From contig JAKVOA010000002.1 of NCBI GenBank assembly GCA_022483045.1, positions 488,501-552,500 of the forward strand: DNA of 64,000 nucleotides, in the 5' to 3' direction. The position numbers and the translations under genes are program-made. Each line of letters starts with the position of its first letter. Within the stretch, counting starts at the first letter, position 1. Origin of the DNA: Oscillospiraceae bacterium. Lineage in GTDB: Bacteria > Bacillota > Clostridia > Oscillospirales > Acutalibacteraceae. This document shows, in pieces, positions 9,482 through 17,866 of this stretch. Under the pieces are notes generated by a model. The model saw only the letters and a program-made list of their open reading frames with translations, did no database searches and had not been told where the DNA came from.

Positions 9482-11485
9482 ATGTTCAATTCACGCAACC
9501 CGGCTTTTCGCTATCCGACAGGTGCGGTGGCGAACTGCCTGCCTGTTCATTTTAAAATCGATATGCCCCGCGACCTGCACTGCAGCGCGGCCCGCCTGCT
9601 GGTCCAAGAGGACAGCACGGGAAAAACGCAGACATTAGATATGTTTTGGTGTGGAATGAACGGCGACAACCACGAGTGGTGGGAGTGTCACTTTGCCGCG
9701 CAGAACCCCGGCCTGTATTTTTATCATTTTGAGGTGACGACCTGGCGCGGCGTGCTGCAGATGCACCGTACGTTCGGTGCGACTGGCACCCTTTCGCCCG
9801 ACGTTAAAGAGGATTGGCAGATGACCGTGTACGACCGCTCTTTTCATACACCCGAGTGGCTGGTCGGCGGCATTATGTACCAGGTCTTTCCGGACCGCTT
9901 CTTTTCTTCCGGAAAACCCAAGACAGATGTGCCCAAAGACCGCACACTGCATAAAGACTGGTCGGAAGAACCCGAATGGAAGCCAAATGAAAAAGGAATT
10001 GTATCCAATTCGGATTATTTCGGCGGCGACCTTGCGGGAATTACCGAAAAGCTGGACTACTTAAAGAGTTTAGGTGTGACCTGCCTGTACCTGAACCCAA
10101 TTTTCGAGGCGCATTCTAACCACCGCTACAATACAGCCAATTATGAAAAGGTTGACCCGCTTTTAGGAAATGAAGAGGATTTTCGCACCCTGTGCCAAGA
10201 AGCGAAGAAACGCGGAATCCATGTTTTGCTGGACGGCGTTTTCAGCCATACCGGCAGCGATAGCGTCTACTTTAACCGCGAGGGCCGCTACAAAACCGCT
10301 GGCGCCTACAACAGTAAGGAATCGCCATACAGTTCTTGGTATCATTTTCGAAACTGGCCGGATGATTATGAATGCTGGTGGAATTTCAATACGCTGCCGG
10401 ATGTAACGGAAACAAACCCCGCGTATGACCAGTATATCAATGGAAAAGGCGGTATTGTGCGCCGCTGGCTAAAAGCCGGGGCTTCCGGCTGGCGGCTGGA
10501 TGTGGCAGATGAGCTGCCCGATGCTTTTTTGGACAATTTGCGTATGGCGGCAAAAATGGAAGACACAAATGCACTGGTTTTGGGCGAGGTATGGGAAGAC
10601 GCCAGTACAAAATCGGCGTACGGCAAGCGCCGCAAGTATCTTTTGGGCGGCCAGCTGGACAGTGTCATGAATTATCCGTTCCGTGACGCAATCCTGGGGT
10701 ACTTAAAGGGCGGGGATCCAGCACAGATGCTGGAGATTATTCTGAATATTCTGGAAAATTATCCCCCGCAGGTGATTCGCCTGCTGATGAACCATATTGG
10801 TACGCATGATACCGAGCGCGCGCTGACTATGCTGGGCGGGGAACCTACAGGCAGCCATGACCGCGCGTGGCAGGCGCAGCAGGAGCTGACCCCGCAGCAG
10901 CGGGAGCTTGGCCTCAAGCGCCTGAAATTGGCGGCAGTAATGCAGTATACCCTGCCAGGTGTCCCGTGCGTGTATTATGGCGATGAGGCCGGTATGGAGG
11001 GATACAAAGATCCCTTTAACCGCGGTACTTTTCCGTGGGGAAAAGAAAATGCAGACCTGCTGGCATGGTACCGCAAACTGGGCAAACTGCGCGGTATGCT
11101 TTCCTGCTTGAAAGAGGGCAGCTTTGCGCCTCTGAAAGCGGATGAACATACGCTGGTCTATTTCCGTGAAGACTCTATTGATGCAATTTTAGTGGCACTG
11201 AATGCGGGGGAAAACCCGTATGAACTTTACCTGCCCGATGAGTGGCGTACAGCTGAGCCGGTTTTTGGCGAAGCACCTGACCGCAACAGCGGAATTGACC
11301 TGCTGCCGCTCTCTGCAACGGTTTTGGTACGCCAGAAAAACCCGTCTCCCTCTGGGCCGTTTCCGCTGGGAAAACCAGAGACGCCGGAAGAAGCGGTAGA
11401 ATCCATAAAAGATAAGATTATGGAGAATATTGAAAAGCAGCCGGAAATCAAAAAAGAACTTTTGGATTTTTTGAAAAAAGTCTAA
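9482..11485 (+). CDS. GH13 alpha-glycosidase (neopullulanase/cyclomaltodextrinase type)
   Basis: 667 residues; ATG 9482 follows AAAGGAG. An N-terminal beta domain (about 1-125, CBM34-like position) precedes the (beta/alpha)8 barrel. The four GH13 regions are present: DGVFSHTG (I), GWRLDVADE (II, nucleophile Asp340), LGEVWEDAS (III, acid/base Glu369) and NHIGTHDTER (IV, Asp443). A beta domain follows, then a charged ~45-residue tail ending in LLDFLKKV that is longer than usual. No signal peptide, so it acts in the cytoplasm on alpha-1,4/1,6 oligosaccharides, complementing the phosphorylase upstream. Exact linkage specificity is not inferable. Confidence 0.9.
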   Translation: MFNSRNPAFRYPTGAVANCLPVHFKIDMPRDLHCSAARLLVQEDSTGKTQTLDMFWCGMNGDNHEWWECHFAAQNPGLYFYHFEVTTWRGVLQMHRTFGATGTLSPDVKEDWQMTVYDRSFHTPEWLVGGIMYQVFPDRFFSSGKPKTDVPKDRTLHKDWSEEPEWKPNEKGIVSNSDYFGGDLAGITEKLDYLKSLGVTCLYLNPIFEAHSNHRYNTANYEKVDPLLGNEEDFRTLCQEAKKRGIHVLLDGVFSHTGSDSVYFNREGRYKTAGAYNSKESPYSSWYHFRNWPDDYECWWNFNTLPDVTETNPAYDQYINGKGGIVRRWLKAGASGWRLDVADELPDAFLDNLRMAAKMEDTNALVLGEVWEDASTKSAYGKRRKYLLGGQLDSVMNYPFRDAILGYLKGGDPAQMLEIILNILENYPPQVIRLLMNHIGTHDTERALTMLGGEPTGSHDRAWQAQQELTPQQRELGLKRLKLAAVMQYTLPGVPCVYYGDEAGMEGYKDPFNRGTFPWGKENADLLAWYRKLGKLRGMLSCLKEGSFAPLKADEHTLVYFREDSIDAILVALNAGENPYELYLPDEWRTAEPVFGEAPDRNSGIDLLPLSATVLVRQKNPSPSGPFPLGKPETPEEAVESIKDKIMENIEKQPEIKKELLDFLKKV

Positions 11486-11492
11486 AAAGAGC

Positions 11493-11521
11493 TTGACTTT
11501 TCATGCGCGTTCCCTTATAAT
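11493..11521 (+). promoter_or_regulatory. Promoter of tRNA-Arg
   Basis: TTGACT (11493-11498), a 17-nt spacer and TATAAT (11516-11521), ending 36 nt before the tRNA and starting 8 nt after the GH13 stop codon. It gives the tRNA independent expression. Confidence 0.75.
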
Positions 11522-11557
11522 AATTAAGCTGTCTTTCATAAGAGAGACAGCAAATAT

Positions 11558-11634
11558 GCGCTCGTAGCTCAGCTGGATAGAGTGTCTGACTACGAATCAG
11601 AAGGTCCTGGGTTCGAATCCCCGCGGGCGCACCA
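11558..11634 (+). tRNA. tRNA-Arg (ACG anticodon)
   Basis: A 77-nt cloverleaf. The acceptor GCGCTCG pairs with CGGGCGC (one G-U), followed by A73 and an encoded CCA. The D stem is GCTC/GAGT. The anticodon stem TCTGA/TCAGA encloses loop CTACGAA with ACG at 11592-11594 (read as ICG after deamination, decoding CGU/CGC/CGA). The T loop is TTCGAAT. The T stem CTGGG/CCCCG has one unpaired position (T50 opposite C64). The gene stands alone between the glycogen genes and the capsule island. Confidence 0.96.
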
Positions 11635-11640
11635 AAGCAA

Positions 11641-11684
11641 AAGCCGTACAGCAAACTTTTTAAGTTTGCTGTACGGCTTTTTTT
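11641..11684 (+). terminator. Rho-independent terminator of tRNA-Arg
   Basis: A perfect 18-bp stem (11641-11658 with 11662-11679), a 3-nt loop and a T run, 6 nt after the tRNA CCA. The right arm of this stem also occurs at 29005-29023, at the edge of the right-hand direct repeat. Confidence 0.92.
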
Positions 11685-11943
11685 GCTCCTATGTTTTAAA
11701 AAAGCCAAACGTCTGCTATTTGATCTTTGTCAAAAAAGAAAACAAAGCATGCACATGTGCATGTATCAGGGAAGCGCAATCGCTTTGATAACTCTATTTG
11801 CAGAAGGAGCATTGCTCTTTTCCTGCTTTTGTTTGACAATTTTTGCGAAAGATTTGTGTACACGCAAATCTTTGGTCAGCTCTGGATGAAACGCGGTGAC
11901 AAGCTGATTCCCCTGCCGGGCAGCCACAATTTTGCTGTCTGCT
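11662..11943 (+). repeat. Left copy of a ~280-nt direct repeat bracketing the capsule island
   Basis: This segment matches 29004-29294 in the same orientation. It starts with the right arm of the tRNA terminator, runs through a hairpin/T-tract, and ends inside the pdxT coding region. The best-conserved part, 11856-11937 against 29207-29288, is an 82-nt block with one obvious mismatch. The left copy lacks 23 nt present on the right. Homology fades beyond about 11945. Confidence 0.9.
11766..11943 (-). pseudogene. Remnant of the pdxT 3' end
   Basis: Read on the minus strand, this encodes about 58 residues homologous to the C-terminus of the intact PdxT at 29111-29743. It includes IVAARQGNQLVTAFHPELTK with the His and Glu of the glutaminase triad, then LRVH, FAKIVKQ and SNAPSANRVI. 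There is no start or N-terminal domain, and it ends with its own stop after a different tail (KAIALP). The reading frame is intact over this stretch, so loss was by truncation and not by gradual frameshifting. A hairpin (GCACATGTGC near 11750) followed by a T-rich tract on the minus strand is the copied pdxT terminator. Confidence 0.88.
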
Positions 11944-11985
11944 TTTTTGTACTGTATTTTGAAATAATCATTAAGCGAGAATTAC

Positions 11986-12018
11986 AAGCTTTCCCAATTC
12001 GGGAAAGCTTTTTGTTTT
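11986..12018 (+). terminator. Intrinsic terminator-like hairpin
   Basis: A 10-bp perfect stem (AAGCTTTCCC 11986-11995 with GGGAAAGCTT 12001-12010), a 5-nt loop, then TTTGTTTT. No coding gene on the plus strand immediately precedes it; it may end read-through from the tRNA or be left over from a lost gene. Confidence 0.65.
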
Positions 12019-13065
12019 ATGCTGGGATACCAAGATACCATTTTTGCGCGTAGCCTTTTATGACAGGATCTTTTCCCCACTGCTCACTTTTATAGAAGCT
12101 ATTTAAGCTTGATAGAATTTAATTGAAAAAGCATTCATAGAACCCATAAAATCAAGGAAAAGTTAAATCAAAATGGTAAACTCATGCAATCCATTGTGCA
12201 ACTACTTGCAATAAAAGGCAGCATGCTTTATAATACTCTATGGTAAGGAAAAATACGGTATTTTTAGTTCTTTAGATGAAAAGTGGCGAGATGTAGGATG
12301 AAATCAAATACTGGATTTTCAATCCTTCTTGGAAGATCAGTGGAAAACCAGAAAGAAATAAATGCAGCATAATAAAATCATGCGGATTCAGCTGTCCCTC
12401 TTCCTTTCAATTTCAAATGGAGGACGACTACCGACAAAGGAACAGCACAAAAAACGAGTCGGATTTTGAGATACGGAATCAGAATGAGAGCAGGCTGTGG
12501 GACAGCATATGCAGGTGCAGATGGGAGAGCAGACGTGGGAAACTGAAAGATTATCCAGAACTACATTAGCTGCAGCAATTTATTTATAGAGTATGAATTC
12601 AGCCTGTCCGTACCGACTGCTGACTTTCTTTAGACCTGCGAAAAAGCCATGCGTTCTTTGAAGAGATGCGCAGCTTATGCAGCGAGTGAAGGGCAAAAAA
12701 TTTAATTAGCTGCTTCATGCAGCTTCCTAACTGGCAAAGAAATTTTGAATTGCAGCACCTAAAAAATTTTATAGCAGGCGTACTACGACAAAACCTGTCA
12801 AAGAGTGGCAGGGCACTTTACAAGAAGAAATCGTTTTATGGTTGCGGCAAGCTCTTGAAAATGCGTGAAGTAAAGTCACGATCTGACAATACTAATACTG
12901 CTACATGGCTTATTGCTTAAAATTCATTTTTTTAAAAATTAAAACAAGATAGTTATGATATTCATCATTCAATAAAAAATAGAATTAAAACGAAATAAAT
13001 GATTGACTGTAGGATACTGCCAATCATTTTGATGTGTAGAATACCAATGGATAGGGGCGTATGTT
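12019..13065. other. Gene-poor, AT-rich left flank of the capsule island
   Basis: About 1 kb without a convincing gene. All six frames are broken by frequent stops. The longest stretch (12717-12920) has no recognisable family and no good ribosome binding site. A small hairpin (AGCTGC...GCAGCT) lies near 12707-12723. The composition resembles the island more than the flanking glgP region, which fits decayed DNA. The LCP gene promoter should lie near its right end (TAGAAT at about 13037 is a possible -10). Confidence 0.5.
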
Positions 13066-14061
13066 ATGGGAAAACGCAGAGTTTATTCTGTCAAAAAGGT
13101 GAAAAAGCACAGGAAAATAACCATTATCTGTGTAGTGACGATTTGTGTTTGCGTGCTGTCAGTTCTTTTTAATATCAACAATACAATTTCAAAAATCCAT
13201 TATATGCCGACAACTGCGTCAAACAAGCAAATATCTGTTTCGTCCTCTGTACCGGAGGGCGTCAAGTACCATGAGGATGTACTAAATGTTCTGCTGATTG
13301 GAACAGATAACCGGGCGGGTGTAGAGGGCAGCCGCTCAGATACAATGATTTTACTTTCTATTAACCGCAATACTTCAAAGGTAGTAATGACTTCCTTTAT
13401 GCGCGATATTTATCTGCCAATACCGGGGCATGGAAGCAACCGCTTAAATGCGGCATATTCTTTTGGCGGCGCAGATCTATTGATGCAGACATTAGAGCAA
13501 AATTTTAAAATTCCGATTGACCGGTATGCACAGGTTGATTTCTCGTCCTTTGTAGATATTATAGATCATCTGGGCGGGATCCAGGTGGATGTAACAGAAC
13601 AGGAATTGCCCATTTTAAATCAGTACGTCAAAGAAATCAATACTTTGCAAAAAAAGCCTGCGGCAGACGGGCTTTTGCAGCATGCAGGAAAGAACGTCAC
13701 TTTAAGCGGGAAGCAGGCTCTTAGTTATTCTCGTATCCGCTATGTGGGGAACGGAGATTACCAGCGTACAGAGCGCCAGCGTACGATATTGATGAAAGTC
13801 GTGGAAAAAATGAAAAGCCTCAATTTGGTACAGCTCAATGAAACCATGAACCGCTTGCTTCCAGATATTAGCACAAATTTCACCCAGAATGAAGTTTGGT
13901 CGCTGGTTCGCTCTAGCCTTTCTATTATGAAGTACAAGTTTGTACAGGATAGGATTCCAATCGACGGCTCGCAAACAAGCAAAACTGTGAATGGAATGGA
14001 TGTTCTGCAAGTTGACTTTGATAAGAACATCACAGAACTACAAGGAAAAATCTATGGATAG
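13066..14061 (+). CDS. LytR-CpsA-Psr (LCP) family glycopolymer ligase
   Basis: 331 residues; ATG 13066 follows a GGATAGGGG ribosome binding site. A basic cytoplasmic N-terminus and one membrane helix (about 18-38) precede the extracytoplasmic LCP domain. Family features are LNVLLIGTDNR, RSDTMILLSINR, TSFMRDIYLPIPG and NAAYSFGG, with the conserved Arg and Asp residues that bind pyrophosphoryl-lipid. LCP proteins transfer undecaprenyl-linked glycopolymers to peptidoglycan. Heading the capsule island, it probably anchors the finished polymer to the wall. Confidence 0.92.
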   Translation: MGKRRVYSVKKVKKHRKITIICVVTICVCVLSVLFNINNTISKIHYMPTTASNKQISVSSSVPEGVKYHEDVLNVLLIGTDNRAGVEGSRSDTMILLSINRNTSKVVMTSFMRDIYLPIPGHGSNRLNAAYSFGGADLLMQTLEQNFKIPIDRYAQVDFSSFVDIIDHLGGIQVDVTEQELPILNQYVKEINTLQKKPAADGLLQHAGKNVTLSGKQALSYSRIRYVGNGDYQRTERQRTILMKVVEKMKSLNLVQLNETMNRLLPDISTNFTQNEVWSLVRSSLSIMKYKFVQDRIPIDGSQTSKTVNGMDVLQVDFDKNITELQGKIYG

Positions 14062-14066
14062 AGCAT

Positions 14067-14147
14067 CTATTTTCGTCCTGCTTGAAAAAGACACATGGTT
14101 ATCACTCCAAGAACAAAACCAATTACAATACCGACCATCAGTTGCAT
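14067..14147 (-). CDS. 26-residue membrane peptide, DUF3789-like
   Basis: A very short gene opposite to its neighbours: ATG at 14147 with TAAGGAG 6-7 nt upstream, stop at 14067. The product is one hydrophobic helix (VGIVIGFVLGVITMCLF) with a short basic end (QAGRK). The pattern of a Gly-rich helix ending in MCL(F/L)Q resembles the small DUF3789 peptides common in Bacillota and their mobile elements. The function is unknown. It sits between the LCP gene and the initiating sugar transferase. The strong ribosome binding site is the main evidence that it is real. Confidence 0.6.
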   Translation of the reverse strand: MQLMVGIVIGFVLGVITMCLFQAGRK

Positions 14148-14282
14148 AATTGCTCCTTACTTTGATTCCTATTAGCCTTTTCATTATATCATGATTTATA
14201 CGATTTTGATAATATAAAACGTCCTTTTAAAAGAAAATTTGGATGAAACTTGATTGTGTACTGCGTAGAGGGAAGAATTTAG

Positions 14283-14996
14283 ATGAGAAGTGTCGAACGT
14301 GCGAATGCCTTAGGAAACGGCAACAATCCAAGTTCAAGCTGTGAACATTTTCAGGTAAAAATGATTACACGGACAAAAAGAAAAAACCAATTATACATAT
14401 ATTCTTTTATGAAGAGAATGGTGGACTGCATTTTCAGCTTACTGGCACTTATTCTATTGTCCCCGCTGATGCTTCTTGCTGCCATTGCAATTAAAATGGA
14501 TACCCCAGGCCCTGTCTTTTTTATACAGGAGCGGGTAGGGAAAAACAAAAAACGCTTTCGAATGTACAAATTTCGAAGTATGTGTGAGGATGCAGAGCAA
14601 AGGCTGCAGGATTTCAAAGAAAAAAATGAGCGGGATGGGCCGGCGTTTAAACTATCGGATGACCCGAGAATTACCAGAGTCGGAAAGATCCTTAGAGAGA
14701 CCTGTATTGATGAGCTTCCTCAGCTGCTAAATATTTTAAAAGGGGATATGAGCATTGTCGGGCCGCGCCCACCGCTGCCCGAAGAAGTAGAACAGTATTC
14801 CGCGTATCAGTGTAGGCGCCTTGAGGTAAAACCAGGATTGACTTGCTATTGGCAGATTCATAAGGGTGAAGTAAAAACATTTGATGAGTGGGTCAACCTG
14901 GATTTACGGTACATAGAAGAACGAAACTTGTGGGTGGACTTAAAGCTGATTTTTAAAACGGTTGCTTTTGTTTTGCATCGCAGAGGTGAGGAATAA
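14283..14996 (+). CDS. Undecaprenyl-phosphate sugar-1-phosphate transferase (initiating)
   Basis: 237 residues. ATG 14283 has GAGGG about 10 nt upstream; ATG 14361 is a possible later start. One hydrophobic N-terminal segment (MVDCIFSLLALILLSPLML) is followed by the bacterial sugar-transferase domain: DTPGPVFFIQERVGK, FRMYKFRSM, DPRITRVGK, DELPQLLNILKGDMSIVGPRP and the C-terminal KPGLTCYWQ. This short (monotopic) form loads the first sugar-1-phosphate onto undecaprenyl phosphate at the inner membrane face. Given capE-capF-capG downstream, the first sugar could be FucNAc or another N-acetylhexosamine; this is not decidable from sequence. Confidence 0.93.
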   Translation: MRSVERANALGNGNNPSSSCEHFQVKMITRTKRKNQLYIYSFMKRMVDCIFSLLALILLSPLMLLAAIAIKMDTPGPVFFIQERVGKNKKRFRMYKFRSMCEDAEQRLQDFKEKNERDGPAFKLSDDPRITRVGKILRETCIDELPQLLNILKGDMSIVGPRPPLPEEVEQYSAYQCRRLEVKPGLTCYWQIHKGEVKTFDEWVNLDLRYIEERNLWVDLKLIFKTVAFVLHRRGEE

Positions 14997-15039
14997 GCTT
15001 GATTCTCTATTCAAATTATTGTGTTAAAGGAATGAAATT

Positions 15040-15750
15040 ATGAAGAACGAAGCGAGCGAAGACATGGAAATTGACTTAAGCCGGGTGCTGTTTGCACTGA
15101 AACGCCATATCATCTGGCTTTTGATTGGACTTCTTGTCGGTGCAGTTAGCGTTTATGCTGTTTCCGCTTATCTGGTGCCGAAAAAGTATACGTCATCCGT
15201 TTCCCTGTATGTCAACAACACAAAAAATACGACTTCGCAACAATACAGTGTCCAGGAAGCGGATATTAACGCCTCACAAAAGTTGGTGGATACCTACATT
15301 GTTATTTTAAATGATGACCAAATTATGCAGGAAGTAGCTGACAAATTGAGCCAGCGTCTGTCCGTAAAAGAATTGAAGCAGCTGATCAAAATGGAAACAG
15401 TCAATAATACAGAGGTTCTGAAAATTTCCGCGGAAACAGGGAACGCAGACTTTTCTGCCGAAATCTGCAATACGGTTGCGAAAGTAGCACCGGATGTATT
15501 AAAACGAGTGGTGAAAGCAGGCTCGGTGGAGGTGATCGGAAAGGCTACACCGGCGGTCAACCCTTCTTCTCCAAATGTCATCCGCAACACAGCGATTGGC
15601 GCAGTGATAGGGCTGCTCATTATGATAATTGCAGCGATTGCCGCTGAACTGCTGGACCGGACCGTGAAAGGGGAAGCAGATGTGAAAGAACATTTGGACG
15701 TGCCTGTTTTAGGAGAAATCCCACACATTAAAAAGGAGGACGGAAAATGA
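15040..15750 (+). CDS. Capsule chain-length regulator / CpsD co-activator (Wzz/CpsC type)
   Basis: 236 residues with two membrane helices (about 29-49 and 187-209) around an external loop, and VPKKYTSSVSLYVNNT after the first helix, typical of the Wzz/CpsC/CapA family. The short cytoplasmic C-terminus ends in VPVLGEIPHIKKEDGK. In Gram-positive systems this protein both sets polymer length and activates the separate tyrosine kinase CpsD. The kinase gene overlaps its end by 4 nt, consistent with a two-piece kinase complex. Confidence 0.9.
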   Translation: MKNEASEDMEIDLSRVLFALKRHIIWLLIGLLVGAVSVYAVSAYLVPKKYTSSVSLYVNNTKNTTSQQYSVQEADINASQKLVDTYIVILNDDQIMQEVADKLSQRLSVKELKQLIKMETVNNTEVLKISAETGNADFSAEICNTVAKVAPDVLKRVVKAGSVEVIGKATPAVNPSSPNVIRNTAIGAVIGLLIMIIAAIAAELLDRTVKGEADVKEHLDVPVLGEIPHIKKEDGK

Positions 15751-16481
15751 AATGGAATGGGAAAAAGTCGGATTTGCAGTACCATGCGCTTCGATTGGGA
15801 GACCATACTGACTTCCGCACGACGGAAGCCTATAAGATGCTTCGCACAAACCTCCTTTTTACATTAGCTTCCTCCAAAAGCAATGTCGTGCTTTTTTCAA
15901 GTGTAGAGGCTTCAGTGGGGAAATCCGTTATCTGTGCGAATTTAGCCGTTTCTATGATACAAAACGGAGCAACCGCTTTAATCATTGATGCAGATATGCG
16001 AAAGCCTGTGCAGCACCGCATCTTTCAAATCCCAAATCGGCAAGGGCTCTCTACACTTTTAAGCGGTCAAGTACAGTTGAGTGACGTGCAGTATACCAGT
16101 AACAGTATGTCCTTTTCCGTCATCACGGCAGGGTCAATTCCACCCAATCCGGTAGAGCTGCTCGGTTCTCAAAGAATGGAGGACCTGCTAAATACTGTTT
16201 CCACTCAATTTGACTATGTATTTGTTGATTTGCCACCCATTAATATCCTTTCAGACTGCCTTGTGCTTGCTTGGAAAACAGCCGGTGTCGTATTAGTCGC
16301 GAGGCAAAACCAAACGACATATGATGCCCTGCAGCGGGCCGTAGAGAGTGTTAAACAAGCCAAAGGGAAAGTGCTGGGTGTAGTTGTCAATGATGTTGAT
16401 GATAAGCACAAGCCATATGGCTATAAATATGGAAAACGTGATGGCAAATATGGTGCGTACGATCACTATAGTCAGCCGTAA
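15747..16481 (+). CDS. Capsular tyrosine autokinase (CpsD/CapB type)
   Basis: 244 residues, BY-kinase family. The Walker A region reads EASVGKSVICANLA, deviating from the usual GEGKS. Walker A' is IIDADMRKP and Walker B is VFVDLPP. The C-terminus carries a tyrosine cluster (KPYGYKYGKRDGKYGAYDHY) that would be autophosphorylated. Together with the CpsC-type activator and the CpsB phosphatase it regulates capsule assembly by cyclic phosphorylation. It is translationally coupled to the upstream gene. Confidence 0.92.
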   Translation: MKWNGKKSDLQYHALRLGDHTDFRTTEAYKMLRTNLLFTLASSKSNVVLFSSVEASVGKSVICANLAVSMIQNGATALIIDADMRKPVQHRIFQIPNRQGLSTLLSGQVQLSDVQYTSNSMSFSVITAGSIPPNPVELLGSQRMEDLLNTVSTQFDYVFVDLPPINILSDCLVLAWKTAGVVLVARQNQTTYDALQRAVESVKQAKGKVLGVVVNDVDDKHKPYGYKYGKRDGKYGAYDHYSQP

Positions 16482-16530
16482 CGCAAAAATTAAGGTGGAT
16501 TTTAAATCCTGTTAGGAGAAAGCTTGCAGT

Positions 16531-17244
16531 ATGTGGACTGACTTCCATTTGCACGTCCTGCCAGGAATAGACGACGGCGCAGAAAGAGAAAATGTTTCTA
16601 TTAAAATGCTTTCTATTTTGCAGCAGCAGCAGGTTGATGCTGTCTTTGCGACGCCTCATTTCTATTTGCATCGACAGGCGGTTCCTGATTTCGTCGAGAA
16701 CCGCGCGAAAGCGTACCAAACGCTTTCCCAAAACGAACAGTATGCTGCGTTGCCGCAAGTGCGGTTAGCCGCTGAAGTTGCTTTGGAGCCCGGCCTTTCC
16801 CGCCAGAATTGTCAGCCTTTATGTTATGAAGGTTTGCCGGCAATCTTACTGGAATTGCCCCGCGCCGAATATCAGCCATGGATTATGGAAGAAATCGAAA
16901 ATATCCACTACGGATTTTCTGTGGTACCGGTGTTGGCACATCTCGAAAGGTACCTCTGGTATCGCCCTGCTGTTTTACGGGAGCTACTTCAAATTCCGGA
17001 AGTCATTGTGCAAATAAATGCTGCCGCCTTTGCCACAAAAGACGGAATAAAATTGGTGAAGGAACTGTATGAAGCCGATAAGCCGGTTCTTATCGGCTCT
17101 GATTCACATCATTGTGAGAGCCGGCCGCCAGATTTTAATATTGTGAATACAGTTTTGCAAAAGAGGCATTATCAAGTCAACCATCGATTCAAGAGCCTGG
17201 CTTCGTGGCTTTTAGACAATCAGGAGTGGTTTCTATCGAAATGA
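16531..17244 (+). CDS. PHP-family tyrosine-protein phosphatase (CpsB/CapC type)
   Basis: 237 residues. The N-terminus has the metal-binding PHP motif DFHLHVLPGIDDGA; further likely ligands occur in FATPHFYLH, EVALEPG, VLAHLERY and IGSDSHH near the C-terminus. Family members dephosphorylate the tyrosine tail of CpsD using divalent metal ions. It follows the kinase gene, completing a CpsC-CpsD-CpsB module, and overlaps the next gene through ATGA. Confidence 0.93.
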   Translation: MWTDFHLHVLPGIDDGAERENVSIKMLSILQQQQVDAVFATPHFYLHRQAVPDFVENRAKAYQTLSQNEQYAALPQVRLAAEVALEPGLSRQNCQPLCYEGLPAILLELPRAEYQPWIMEEIENIHYGFSVVPVLAHLERYLWYRPAVLRELLQIPEVIVQINAAAFATKDGIKLVKELYEADKPVLIGSDSHHCESRPPDFNIVNTVLQKRHYQVNHRFKSLASWLLDNQEWFLSK

Positions 17245-17717
17245 AAAAAAAGAAGCAAACGAAAATGGAACTTCCATTTCTTTTTCTGGGGTTAGCCTGT
17301 GTTTGTCTGGTTATGATTTTTTGTTTTTCCAGTCAGACGTTCTCACAAAGCAATACATTAAGCGGATATTTGGCCAACTCTATTTGCAGGCTTTTAGAAA
17401 AAGGACATTTTCGTGTTCCTGATTCTCAGAATATCAACTTGATCATTCGAAAATGCGCACATTTTACAGAGTATTTTTTACTGGGGCTCTGCTTAAGTTG
17501 TTTTTCTTTTTTCCGGAGAGAGCATTTCCTGAAGAAGGGCATTCTGTGTGTGACACTTTTGTCCTTTTTGTTTGCCTGCAGCGATGAAATCCATCAAATT
17601 TTTGTTTCTGCAAGAACAGCTTCCTTTTGGGATGTCCTCCTTGATACAGGAGGCGCCTTTTTTGCTGCACTGCTGCTGAATCTTCTGCTGAAGAGAAGGA
17701 AACGTACAAAAAGCTGA
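17241..17717 (+). CDS. VanZ-like membrane protein
   Basis: 158 residues from ATG 17241, which overlaps the phosphatase stop; AGGAG lies about 15 nt upstream. Three to four hydrophobic segments. Family marks are FSSQTFSQS after the first helix, KCAHFTEYFLLG in the middle and ACSDEIHQIF with DVLLDTGGAFF in the last part. VanZ-type proteins are small membrane proteins with no established biochemical activity, often found in glycopolymer and glycopeptide-resistance loci. The product ends in a basic tail (KRRKRTKS). Confidence 0.85.
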   Translation: MKKKKQTKMELPFLFLGLACVCLVMIFCFSSQTFSQSNTLSGYLANSICRLLEKGHFRVPDSQNINLIIRKCAHFTEYFLLGLCLSCFSFFRREHFLKKGILCVTLLSFLFACSDEIHQIFVSARTASFWDVLLDTGGAFFAALLLNLLLKRRKRTKS

Positions 17718-17866
17718 TTTAAGCCTGCGGCGAATGGTGAGTGTTTTTGATTTGCTGTGGATCACCACTATGGTATGGAAATATTCCGATTTTTATATTG
17801 AAAAATACACACGAAAACTGACCTTTTTATTAAAAAAATATTCAAAGAATTGGGGAGAGTCAAGAA

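Noticed and set aside
11727-12053. Open frame on the plus strand of ~108 codons, with a similar frame at 29006-29302
   Set aside because: Both are antisense to the duplicated pdxT 3' end; their similarity reflects the DNA repeat, not a protein family.
12717-12920. 67-codon frame in the left flank of the capsule island
   Set aside because: No ribosome binding site, no recognised family, surrounded by stop-rich DNA.
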